Assembly: GCA_002495025.1 (NCBI GenBank)
Contig: DADP01000009.1
Coordinates: 1-5,377 of the forward strand
Direction: 5' to 3'
Length of the DNA: 5,377 bases
From: Desulfurococcaceae archaeon UBA285
GTDB lineage: Archaea; Thermoproteota; Thermoprotei_A; Sulfolobales; Desulfurococcaceae
A program made the translations under genes and the position numbers. Shown piece by piece: positions 1 through 5,377 of this stretch. Positions within the stretch are counted from its first letter, which is position 1. Each line of letters begins with the position of its first letter. The notes beneath the pieces are model-generated. The model had not been told where the DNA came from and searched no databases. It saw only the letters and a program-made list of their open reading frames with translations.

Positions 1-1334
1 TGGTAGTTAGAGGTCGACCAGTAAAATTCCATAGTCCAGCAGATGCTTTAAAACAAGGTATTGGTATAGTAATGCAGGGTTTATCTCTAGTACCAGTATT
101 CACAGCATATGAAAATATAATCCTTGGAGCTAGACGAGTTAAACCAAGTAGAGAAGAAATAGAGAAGTTAATGCAAGAAACAGGTTTAATAGTGCCACTT
201 GACACCCCTGTAGAAAACCTCTCGTTTGGTGTAAGACAGAAAATCGAGATTTTAAAAATGCTTGCTTTAAACGTAGACATATTAATTCTCGACGAGCCAA
301 CAACAAATCTATCTCCAACAGAGACCCGGGATCTATTTAAAACACTATTAAAGCTGAAAGAACAGGGTAAATCAATTGTATTAATAACTCACAAAATACG
401 AGAAATCTACGAGGCAACTGATAGAGTCACAGTGCTTAGAAAGGGAAGATTGATTGGAACAGTTGAAACATCAAAAGTAACTCCTAGAGACCTCGCTAAA
501 ATGATGGTTGGACGCGAAGTAGAGTTATCTATTAACAAACCACCAAGTAAACCAGGTGAAACAGCCTTGAAAGTAGAGGATTTAGAAGTACTTGGAGATC
601 TCGGAGTCCCAGCTGTAAGAGGTGTTTCATTCGAGGTTAGATATGGAGAGATCTTTGGAATAGCTGGTGTAGAGGGGAATGGCCAAATAGAACTAGCAGA
701 AGCAATTGTAGGTATGAGAAAGCCAGTACGGGGTAGAATCATACTAGACAACGAGGAAATAACTGTTCTCGATACATCTGAGAGGTATAAACGAGGAATA
801 GCATATGTTCCAGAAGATAGAAAGACATCGTTAATTATGGAGTTTTCACTCGTAGAAAACACACCTCTCACAGAAATCACATATTCTCGTGAAATAGTGG
901 GTAAAATGGGATTTATTAGAATGAAGCAATTAATCGAGAAAACTACAAAAATAGTTAGAGAATACAATGTAATTACACCTTCTATCTACACCTCGGCGAG
1001 AGCTCTTAGTGGTGGAAACCAACAGAGATTTATCGTAGGGAGAGAATTGTCAAAAGACCCAAAGGTAATAATAGTAGCTCAACCAACACGTGGATTAGAT
1101 GTAGCTGCTACTGAATACGTTAGAAACCTACTCGTTGAAATGAGGAGTAAGGGTAAGGCTGTCATATTGATTTCATCTGATTTAGACGAAGTATTATCTC
1201 TTAGCGATAGACTAGCAGTTATGTATAATGGTAGATTTATGGGTATAGTAGACCCGAGTAGGATTACTGATGAAGAGCTTGGTTTAATGATGGGTGGTTA
1301 TACATATGAAGAAATTAAAGCTCAAAGGGTGTGA
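1..1334 (+). CDS. Nucleoside-type ABC importer ATPase with two nucleotide-binding domains (5' partial)
   Basis: This is the energy-coupling subunit of a Bmp/NupO (COG3845-like) importer, acting on the cytoplasmic face of the membrane with the two permeases that follow. The frame is open to the left edge (first full codon at 3), so the first ATG at 72 is internal; 443 residues are visible and roughly 60, including the first Walker A, are missing. NBD1 shows a Q-loop (Q at about 75), signature LSFGVRQ at 219-239, Walker B ILILDEP with Asp-Glu at 291-296, and the switch His at 390-392. NBD2 has a degenerate Walker A (GVEGNGQ, 666-686, Gln for Lys), a canonical LSGGNQQ signature (1005-1025), Walker B with Gln instead of the catalytic Glu (AQPTRGLD, Q at 1080) and Ser in place of the switch His (ISSDLDE). 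As I recall, such an asymmetric pair is normal in this family. The substrate is inferred as nucleoside or a related compound and is not proven. Confidence 0.95.
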   Translation, partial: VVRGRPVKFHSPADALKQGIGIVMQGLSLVPVFTAYENIILGARRVKPSREEIEKLMQETGLIVPLDTPVENLSFGVRQKIEILKMLALNVDILILDEPTTNLSPTETRDLFKTLLKLKEQGKSIVLITHKIREIYEATDRVTVLRKGRLIGTVETSKVTPRDLAKMMVGREVELSINKPPSKPGETALKVEDLEVLGDLGVPAVRGVSFEVRYGEIFGIAGVEGNGQIELAEAIVGMRKPVRGRIILDNEEITVLDTSERYKRGIAYVPEDRKTSLIMEFSLVENTPLTEITYSREIVGKMGFIRMKQLIEKTTKIVREYNVITPSIYTSARALSGGNQQRFIVGRELSKDPKVIIVAQPTRGLDVAATEYVRNLLVEMRSKGKAVILISSDLDEVLSLSDRLAVMYNGRFMGIVDPSRITDEELGLMMGGYTYEEIKAQRV

Positions 1335-1337
1335 GCT

Positions 1338-2414
1338 ATGAATCCAAGGACAATAGAATACTTTATATACCTTGGAAACGTTGTTATAGCAATACTCATA
1401 GGACTAGCGCTCGGCGCACTCATTATATGGATGGGTGGATATGATCCCATCGAAGCATATATAGGATTATTTGAAACATCTTTTAACCTTCAAGATCCAT
1501 ACTATATATCGTCAACACTAAGTTATGCAACACCAATTATACTCACTGGTTTAACATTTGCTATTTCAGCGAGAGCTGGTATATTCAATATTGGTGCAGA
1601 AGGCCAGTTATACATGGGAGCACTAGGAGCAGTATTAATTGCAGCAATTAATCCACCACCACTAATAGCGCTACCACTAGCATTAATTACTGGTTTATTA
1701 ATGGGTGCGTTGTGGGGGCTTATAGCTGGTTTATTTAGAGCGCTGAGAAATGTTAATGAAGTAGTAGTTACAATTATGTTGAATTGGATAGCCTTCTGGA
1801 TAGTTGAATATGCTAGAACATATGGACTCGGCGACCCTAGAAGACAAGAGAAAACTATAAGTATGCCTCCCTCGGCAAGACTACCCCTACTAGTCAAGGG
1901 AACGGAGTTGTCAACAGCATTTATAATCGCTATACTAGTAGCTATATTGATTTACTTTGTAATGTGGAGGTCTAAAATAGGATACTACATTAGAGTACTT
2001 GGAGCAGGTGTAAAATCAGCGAAATACGCTGGAATAAACCCCACGAAGACTACACTCTACGTCTTTATAATTGGAGGCGCGCTATCTGGACTTGCTGGAG
2101 CACTAGAAATCTGTGGAAGACCACCAACTTATGCTATTACAACTGGTGCTTCGAATATTGCTGGATTTGGATTTACAGGTATTTCTGTATCTCTACTCGG
2201 GTTGAATCATCCATTATTGATAATACCGGCAGCAATCATTATTGGTGGGTTGACGGCTGGTGCGCGTGGAATGCAGATTAGAGCTAAAGTACCACTTGAA
2301 ATGGTTATGGCTGTTCAGGGATTGATTATTATTGCACTCTCAGTTCCTGGATTGACATTCCTGTATAGGAGGTGGAAGATTAAAAAGGCGCTTAGGGGTG
2401 GAGAGCATGCCTGA
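1338..2414 (+). CDS. Nucleoside-type ABC importer permease 1 (NupP/YufP-like, BPD_transp_2 family)
   Basis: This is one of two non-identical membrane subunits forming the translocation path of the importer. The 358-residue protein has an N-terminal helix at about 10-32 after a short cytoplasmic start, then repeated hydrophobic segments at about 62-80, 91-133, 141-157, 190-209, 238-257, 275-308 and 320-342. It ends in a basic tail (YRRWKIKK). Family hallmarks are FNIGAEGQL at residues 83-91, the NVNEVVVTIMLNWIA stretch at 138-152 and the likely ATPase-coupling loop from YIRVLGAG to YAGIN at 217-233. Length matches the family. The ATG lies 3 nt after the ATPase stop, and the overlapping GGGTGTGA serves as a GGTG-type ribosome binding site, so translation is probably coupled. 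It is co-transcribed with its neighbours. Assignment to the family is firm; the transported compound is inferred. Confidence 0.95.
   Translation: MNPRTIEYFIYLGNVVIAILIGLALGALIIWMGGYDPIEAYIGLFETSFNLQDPYYISSTLSYATPIILTGLTFAISARAGIFNIGAEGQLYMGALGAVLIAAINPPPLIALPLALITGLLMGALWGLIAGLFRALRNVNEVVVTIMLNWIAFWIVEYARTYGLGDPRRQEKTISMPPSARLPLLVKGTELSTAFIIAILVAILIYFVMWRSKIGYYIRVLGAGVKSAKYAGINPTKTTLYVFIIGGALSGLAGALEICGRPPTYAITTGASNIAGFGFTGISVSLLGLNHPLLIIPAAIIIGGLTAGARGMQIRAKVPLEMVMAVQGLIIIALSVPGLTFLYRRWKIKKALRGGEHA
2395..2403 (+). promoter_or_regulatory. Ribosome binding site deciding the start of permease 2
   Basis: The purine-rich GGGGTGGAG contains the GGTG core complementary to the archaeal 16S 3' end, about 5 nt before the ATG at 2407. 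The in-frame GTG at 2398, which would add three residues, lies inside this site and is therefore unlikely to be the start. Confidence 0.6.
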
Positions 2415-3315
2415 ACTTGACTTACTAGGTAGTATATTATTCTATACGTCATGGGCTATGATGCCAATACTGCTTGCTGCACTAGGCGAGATTTTAACTG
2501 AGAGAAGTGGTGTAGTAAACATTGGATTAGAGGGAATAATGCTGATCTCTGCTCTGTTCGCAGTATACGTAGCAGACAAAACACTAAATCCCTGGCTTGG
2601 AGTGCTCACTGCGATCGCTGTTGGCGCATTAATAGGTGCAATACATGGATTTATAGCAGTCTACTTGAAGGGAAACCAAATAATCAGTGGTCTAGGTATA
2701 AATACTTTCGCAATGGGTTTTGTAGCGTATAGTATTGAGGTTTTCTGGGGTGTTAGAGGCTACTACACGCCTAGACCAGAGGCTAAAGTACCCAGAATAC
2801 CTGGGCTTGGAGTATCACCATTATTCCTAGTAACCCTTGGTGTTGCAGTACTCCTCTACTTCTACCTATATAGAACACACAGTGGTCTAAGACTACGTGC
2901 ATGCGGTGAAAACCCAGAAGCAGCAGATGTTGTCGGCGTCAATGTTGAGTTAACGCAATTCATTGCTACTGTTATTGGAGGAGCACTAACAGGCCTCGCC
3001 GGGGCCTCACTCAGTATTGACTGGCTGGCCTCGATAACAAAGCAGCTACCAGCCGGAAGGGGATTCATAGCACTCGCACTAGTAAACTTCGCCAACTGGA
3101 ACCCACTATACGCACTACTAGGAAGCTTCATCTTTGGATTCCTGTGGACAGCAAGCGAATACATGAAAAACATATCAAGCATAGTCCAAGTAATCCCAAT
3201 GCCACTAATCAATACAATACCATACATAGCAACACTAATGGTCGTCGCAGGAGTAATAGGAAAATCAAAACCACCAAGAAGCGTAGGAACACCATACAGA
3301 AGAGAACTAGACTAA
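2407..3315 (+). CDS. Nucleoside-type ABC importer permease 2 (NupQ/YufQ-like, BPD_transp_2 family)
   Basis: This is the second membrane subunit of the importer, 302 residues, the usual length. The start at ATG 2407 gives an 8-nt overlap with permease 1 and good spacing to GGGGTGG; a GTG at 2398 is the alternative. Family hallmarks are TERSGVVNIGLEGIML at residues 31-46, GNQIISGLGIN at 89-99, the coupling loop with CGENPEAADVVGVN at 166-179, and GRGFIALALVNFANWNP at 217-233. Hydrophobic segments are spread throughout, with a cytoplasmic basic C-terminus. From codon 191 (position 2977) codon choice changes abruptly: only 4 of 112 codons end in T and Leu is mostly CTA, whereas about 57 of the first 190 codons end in T and TTA is common. 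The protein stays intact across this boundary, so it may be a mosaic gene (inference). Confidence 0.95.
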   Translation: MPELDLLGSILFYTSWAMMPILLAALGEILTERSGVVNIGLEGIMLISALFAVYVADKTLNPWLGVLTAIAVGALIGAIHGFIAVYLKGNQIISGLGINTFAMGFVAYSIEVFWGVRGYYTPRPEAKVPRIPGLGVSPLFLVTLGVAVLLYFYLYRTHSGLRLRACGENPEAADVVGVNVELTQFIATVIGGALTGLAGASLSIDWLASITKQLPAGRGFIALALVNFANWNPLYALLGSFIFGFLWTASEYMKNISSIVQVIPMPLINTIPYIATLMVVAGVIGKSKPPRSVGTPYRRELD

Positions 3316-3330
3316 ACCACACCACAATAG

Positions 3331-3335
3331 TTTTT
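3331..3335 (+). terminator. Possible T-run terminator of the transporter operon
   Basis: A run of five T residues lies 15 nt after the stop of permease 2, the kind of U-tract that suffices for archaeal transcription termination. It is short and there is no preceding stem, so read-through to the hairpin at 3360-3390 is possible. Confidence 0.35.
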
Positions 3336-3359
3336 ACAAACCACCCTAATCTTGGTGAA

Positions 3360-3390
3360 AGACACAGCCTTCGACAAGGCCCCTGTCTCT
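3360..3390 (+). other. Hairpin in the 3' region of the transporter operon
   Basis: The arms AGACACAG (3360-3367) and CTGTCTCT (3383-3390) pair over 8 positions with one mismatch. Inside them CCTT and AAGG pair around a CGAC loop, leaving CCC (3380-3382) unpaired on one side. It lies 45 nt after the last transporter gene and could be a 3' UTR structure or a barrier between the converging transcription units. Its function is inferred only from position. Confidence 0.35.
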
Positions 3391-3424
3391 AGAGTGCGTA
3401 GAGTCTCTATGGCTTTAATAAACA

Positions 3425-3852
3425 CTATCTACTAGTGGTGTGGAGAGTATATTCAGAAGCCTGCGTGTTCAGTACCAGGGGATTCAGCACCGGTGACTCA
3501 GCGCTCAGCTCTCGCACAACATCCAGTAGTATATATCTAGTCCCAGGGAGTGAAACCCTCCACCAAGAGCTACTCCTAGAATCCATCACTATAGTATTCA
3601 AGAAGCAGTAGTACAGGTGTATCCACTGGAAGAAGCAGTCTACTAGGTAGACTTACTAGTCCTTCAACGTCTTCTCTAGACTGCTTCCCAATACTGGATG
3701 TTAGAGTTACTCTATTGTCTAGGCGTGTCACTACTACTCAGTAGACTATGAAGCCATAGCTGAAACAGAGGGGGTTTTCACCTCGAGGTACTATAGAGGC
3801 CTACTCCCCACTGAAACAATTTAAATATCTCCGAGGCTTTTGTATCAATCAC
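3425..3852 (-). pseudogene. Broken gene for an unidentified soluble protein, in three frames
   Basis: I do not recognise the family. The reading starts at GTG 3852-3850, which overlaps the TGA stop of the small membrane protein (GTGA). Segment 1 runs to TGA 3780-3778 and ends WGVGLYSTSR. After a +1 shift, segment 2 reads GENPLCFSYGFIVY, meets a TGA at 3740-3738, and continues in frame from 3737 through LDNRVTLTSSIGKQSRED to EYYSDGF with a TAG at 3578-3576. After another +1 shift, segment 3 opens at ATG 3586 and reads for 53 residues through SLPGTRYILLDVVRELSA to a TAG at 3427-3425. Together they would give about 140 residues of mixed, globular-looking composition with the AGA, CTA and GTA codon habits of the neighbouring genes. 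The opposite strand gives only serine- and threonine-rich translations, as expected of antisense. Alternatives are separate small ORFs (GTG 3731 to 3576; ATG 3586 to 3425, overlapping by 11 nt), sequence errors, or chance. Confidence 0.4.
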
Positions 3853-4007
3853 TTATAGAGAGCTAAAACAATAACACCGAGGCAAGCCATACACGCAAAT
3901 AGGAGAACACCTATAGGCCTCCAAAGAGCGATATTCACCAACACTCCGACACCACCTAATACCAGCATAGAAACCCCCAACAAGAACGCTCTCTTTGACT
4001 TCCACAA
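3849..4007 (-). CDS. Small two-helix membrane protein, intact alone or the C-terminal remnant of a longer one
   Basis: This open frame encodes 52 residues from a TTG at 4007-4005 (TTG at 4010 is also possible); the upstream in-frame stop is at 4034-4032. The start begins WKSKRAF, and is preceded 7 nt upstream by GGGTGG, a good archaeal ribosome binding site. Two clean hydrophobic helices follow: AFLLGVSMLVLGGVGVLV (about residues 6-23) and, after a WRP turn, IGVLLFACMACLGVIVLALY (about 32-51), ending in a Lys. The basic N-terminus suggests both ends face the cytoplasm. The stop overlaps the GTG of the broken downstream gene (GTGA), a typical coupled junction. No family is recognised. It is either a genuine short gene or the last part of a decayed membrane protein whose N-terminus lies in other frames up to 4150. 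Confidence 0.42.
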   Translation of the reverse strand: MWKSKRAFLLGVSMLVLGGVGVLVNIALWRPIGVLLFACMACLGVIVLALYK

Positions 4008-4150
4008 CAACCAACCACCCGACCAAGCAATCTAACAACTCCACAAAAGTATACATGAATACTAGAGTTAATATATTACAGAGAAGAATTGAAAACAAAC
4101 TAGTGAATCGAGTAGTCGGGGTTGAAATAAACTGTAAGTCTCAGTGGCAT
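4008..4150 (-). pseudogene. Possible N-terminal remnant of the membrane protein, in two frames
   Basis: An ATG at 4150, preceded by AAGGTG 3 nt upstream, opens a 16-residue protein-like segment (MPLRLTVYFNPDYSIH) that stops at TAG 4102-4100. Shifting by +1 continues into a hydrophobic stretch (FSILLCNILTLVFMYTFVEL, about 4098-4037), and a further +1 shift near 4010 joins the frame of the two-helix protein. The order and direction are consistent with one gene of roughly 100 residues broken by two single-base changes, but each piece is short and chance cannot be excluded. Confidence 0.25.
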
Positions 4151-4173
4151 CTACACCTTAATATATCCACTTA

Positions 4174-4184
4174 GTATATATAAG
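4174..4184 (-). promoter_or_regulatory. Candidate TATA box upstream of the small membrane gene region
   Basis: On the minus strand the sequence reads CTTATATATAC, a good crenarchaeal TATA box, preceded by purine-rich GAGATGAG that could serve as BRE. Its centre is about 28 nt before the ATG at 4150, which would give an almost leaderless transcript. The element is nearly palindromic, so it could equally fire to the right (start near 4205), where no convincing gene follows. Confidence 0.35.
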
Positions 4185-4230
4185 CTCATCTCTACACGAC
4201 ACCTTCTTCCGATCATAGAGGAGAAGACAT

Positions 4231-4263
4231 AGATTACAAAGACAACTAAACAAATCAAAGAAG
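4231..4263 (-). terminator. Possible T-rich terminator of the cas operon
   Basis: About 90 nt after the cas3'' stop the minus strand becomes T-rich with repeated TTT groups (for example CTTTGATTTGTTTAG), the usual form of crenarchaeal termination signals. There is no long uninterrupted T-run, so the call is weak. Confidence 0.3.
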
Positions 4264-4352
4264 CGGGACAATATGGATGCAGAAATAGTACTCGAATTCT
4301 ACACTACTAATAGCTTAACTTTTAATGTGACATTACTTCATTGAGGTTACTT

Positions 4353-5153
4353 CTACATCAACTTAAGTGAGGTGTTTTTCGCACCCTTTAAACTTCTATT
4401 TTTTGATGCAATACGTCCATCACACATGTTTACAATTCCCACAGCACATTCTATTAACATAGTTATGTGTTTAGATATCATACTAGTAGCACCCATATGA
4501 AGCAACCGGCTTAGTGGGATAACAGAGAGTTGTATTTCTTCTCCAAGATTTCTAGTTAGGATGTTCAATATTTCAATACTTGTTTTTTCGCTAACTAATC
4601 TTTTTGCATCACTAATTATTTTTGTTAATGTGTAAATGCATTCACTACTGGGTTTTAATGTGGGTTTTAATGATTTTGCATTCAGTATACTATATTCGCT
4701 TCTTATTTGAGCGTAATGATGTAAAAGTATAGGAAATACTACTAGAGCTAAATAGAGGTAACCTATACTTTCGTGTCCTATGGGTATCTGATCCTGTAAT
4801 AGGCGATTTAAAATACTCTCTATGTTGTCTGGACTAAGTCCAAGCTCGTTTACTTCATATCCTAGTCTTAGAGCTAGCATCGCAGATAGAGTATAGTGGT
4901 TCGGAAACTCTGTACAATTATTGATACATTTCTTCTGATAGCCTTCATCAATTTTACCTATATCGTGTAATAGTCCGGCAAGAACTACGAAGTCTCCTAC
5001 TAGCTTTTCGTCCACGCCGTAGATCTTCTTCACCTTTCTTTTAACTCCCTCTAACTCCCAGGAGTTCTCGATGCATTCAGCTACTTCGAGAGAATGAGTG
5101 TAGAAGTGTTCTTCTACTTTTACATCGCTACACTTTCTATAAGCGTAACACAT
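4353..5153 (-). CDS. cas3'': Cas3'' HD-domain nuclease, CRISPR subtype I-A probable
   Basis: This is the stand-alone HD nuclease that, with the separate Cas3' helicase and a Cascade complex, degrades target DNA; it acts in the cytoplasm. Counting from the chosen start (266 residues), the metal-binding pattern is complete: His16 and His20 in EEHFYTHS, His63-Asp64 in LLHDIGK, His86 in PNHYTLSA, His145-His146 in ILLHHYAQ, and Asp245 in NMCDGRIASKNR, which matches the C-terminal D..(A)S..R motif of Cas3 HD domains. Length is slightly above the usual 230-250. I prefer the ATG at 5153 because AAGGGG (5168-5163) lies 9 nt before it and MCYAYR resembles the family N-terminus; the ATG at 5177 would add eight residues without a clear binding site. 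It overlaps the preceding gene by 17 nt and is the last gene of the operon. The subtype is inferred from the separate HD protein and archaeal context. Confidence 0.9.
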   Translation of the reverse strand: MCYAYRKCSDVKVEEHFYTHSLEVAECIENSWELEGVKRKVKKIYGVDEKLVGDFVVLAGLLHDIGKIDEGYQKKCINNCTEFPNHYTLSAMLALRLGYEVNELGLSPDNIESILNRLLQDQIPIGHESIGYLYLALVVFPILLHHYAQIRSEYSILNAKSLKPTLKPSSECIYTLTKIISDAKRLVSEKTSIEILNILTRNLGEEIQLSVIPLSRLLHMGATSMISKHITMLIECAVGIVNMCDGRIASKNRSLKGAKNTSLKLM

Positions 5154-5377
5154 CGTATTTAACCCCTTCACTTTCATTATAACAAACTCTATTGAGTAAG
5201 AATGCGATGGCTATAGCTTTGTACTTCATGTCACTGTTTCTTCTAAGTTCCTCTACGACTCTGAAATACTCTTTTGTGTTTAATTCTCCTCTTCTCGTCT
5301 TCAAACTCGTTATATCGCGCAGTTTCTTGACTTCAGCATTATTTCTATGTCCTAGGGCAACGTATAAACCATCAATA
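5137..5377 (-). CDS. C-terminal part of an unidentified protein preceding cas3'' (partial)
   Basis: The frame is open from the right edge to TAG at 5139-5137, giving 79 residues. It begins IDGLYVALGHRNNAEVKKLR and continues with a helical, charged segment (EYFRVVEELRR) and a hydrophobic helix (KAIAIAFLLNRV), then a short tail. The 17-nt overlap with cas3'' implies one operon and so a Cas protein. In many type I-A loci the neighbour of cas3'' is the Cas3' helicase or the large subunit Cas8a2. The visible end has no helicase motif and its helical nature would fit Cas8a, but I cannot identify it from this fragment. Codon use matches cas3''. Confidence 0.75.
   Translation of the reverse strand, partial: IDGLYVALGHRNNAEVKKLRDITSLKTRRGELNTKEYFRVVEELRRNSDMKYKAIAIAFLLNRVCYNESEGVKYDVLRL

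Larger units (their letters stand above)
4151..4352. other. Intergenic stretch downstream of cas3''
   Basis: I see no supported gene in these 200 bases. They hold the TATA-like element at 4174-4184, a short palindrome AATGT-G-ACATT (4324-4334) just after the cas3'' stop, and a minus-strand pyrimidine-rich tract. Two tiny ORFs (minus 4189-4151, 12 residues; plus 4273-4344, 23 residues) lack support. No CRISPR repeat, tRNA or C/D-box motif was found by eye. Confidence 0.5.

Noticed and set aside
660..1180. Degenerate second ATPase site (Gln for Walker A Lys, Gln for catalytic Glu, Ser for switch His)
   Set aside because: To my knowledge this asymmetry is usual in the second domain of this importer ATPase family, so it is not a defect.
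3144..3392. Plus-strand ORF of 82 residues overlapping the end of permease 2
   Set aside because: It runs in another frame of the C/A-ending part of the permease, is rich in Asn, Thr and Lys from biased composition, and continues past the gene only by chance.
3405..3611. Plus-strand open frame of about 69 codons
   Set aside because: Serine- and threonine-rich, without a start supported by a binding site, and antisense to more protein-like minus-strand segments.
3600..3687. 10-bp direct repeat (AAGAAGCAGT at 3600 and 3630) and 11-bp inverted repeat (3632-3642 with 3677-3687)
   Set aside because: On the minus strand the direct repeat encodes two Leu-Leu-Leu runs (CTG CTT CTT) of the broken protein, which explains it; the inverted repeat has a 34-nt loop and shows no mobile-element or RNA context.
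3820..3828. TTTAAATAT, a TATA-like element
   Set aside because: It lies within the reading frame of the broken soluble protein (encoding part of EIFKLF), and no gene lies at the right distance on the plus strand.
4086..4094. GAATTGAAA, resembling the 3' end of crenarchaeal CRISPR repeats
   Set aside because: It occurs once; no second copy at repeat spacing exists in the window, so there is no array.
3853..4098. Minus-strand ORF of 81 residues
   Set aside because: From about 4010 down it is out of frame with the much more convincing two-helix membrane reading; only its first hydrophobic stretch is kept as a possible remnant.
4055..4177. Plus-strand 40-residue ORF
   Set aside because: No ribosome binding site, no recognisable features, and antisense to the candidate membrane gene remnant.

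Overview
The window looks like chromosome of a hyperthermophilic crenarchaeon, perhaps of the Desulfurococcales. This is inferred from moderate AT-richness, heavy AGA/AGG and ATA codon use, GGTG-type ribosome binding sites, tightly overlapping genes, and a stand-alone HD nuclease of the Cas3'' type. No rRNA or tRNA is present to fix the taxonomy.

Left part (1-3315, plus strand): three tightly packed genes of a nucleoside-type (Bmp/NupOPQ family) ABC importer. They are a double-domain ATPase cut off at its 5' end by the window edge, then two integral membrane permeases. The gap between the first two is 3 nt and the second pair overlap by 8 nt. The substrate-binding lipoprotein expected for this family is not visible and probably lies upstream. 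The last third of the second permease has strikingly different codon use from the rest: 4 of 112 codons end in T, against about 57 of 190 before it.

Middle part (3316-4352): about 1 kb without a conventional long gene. A T-run and a hairpin follow the transporter operon. The minus strand from about 4150 down to 3425 reads as a chain of short, protein-like segments in successive frames. They comprise a possible N-terminal remnant with a hydrophobic stretch, an uninterrupted 52-residue two-helix membrane protein, and a soluble protein broken by two frameshifts and one in-frame stop. The membrane reading frame ends in a GTGA stop/start overlap with the soluble one. I interpret this as a decaying two-gene operon in which the small membrane protein may still be intact. 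It is the least expected content of the window.

Right part (4353-5377, minus strand): the 3' end of a CRISPR-cas operon, probably subtype I-A. It holds a complete Cas3'' HD-domain nuclease, overlapped by the end of an unidentified gene that enters from the right edge. No CRISPR array is present in the window.

The transporter operon (plus) and the decayed operon and cas operon (both minus) converge on the region around 3316-3425.
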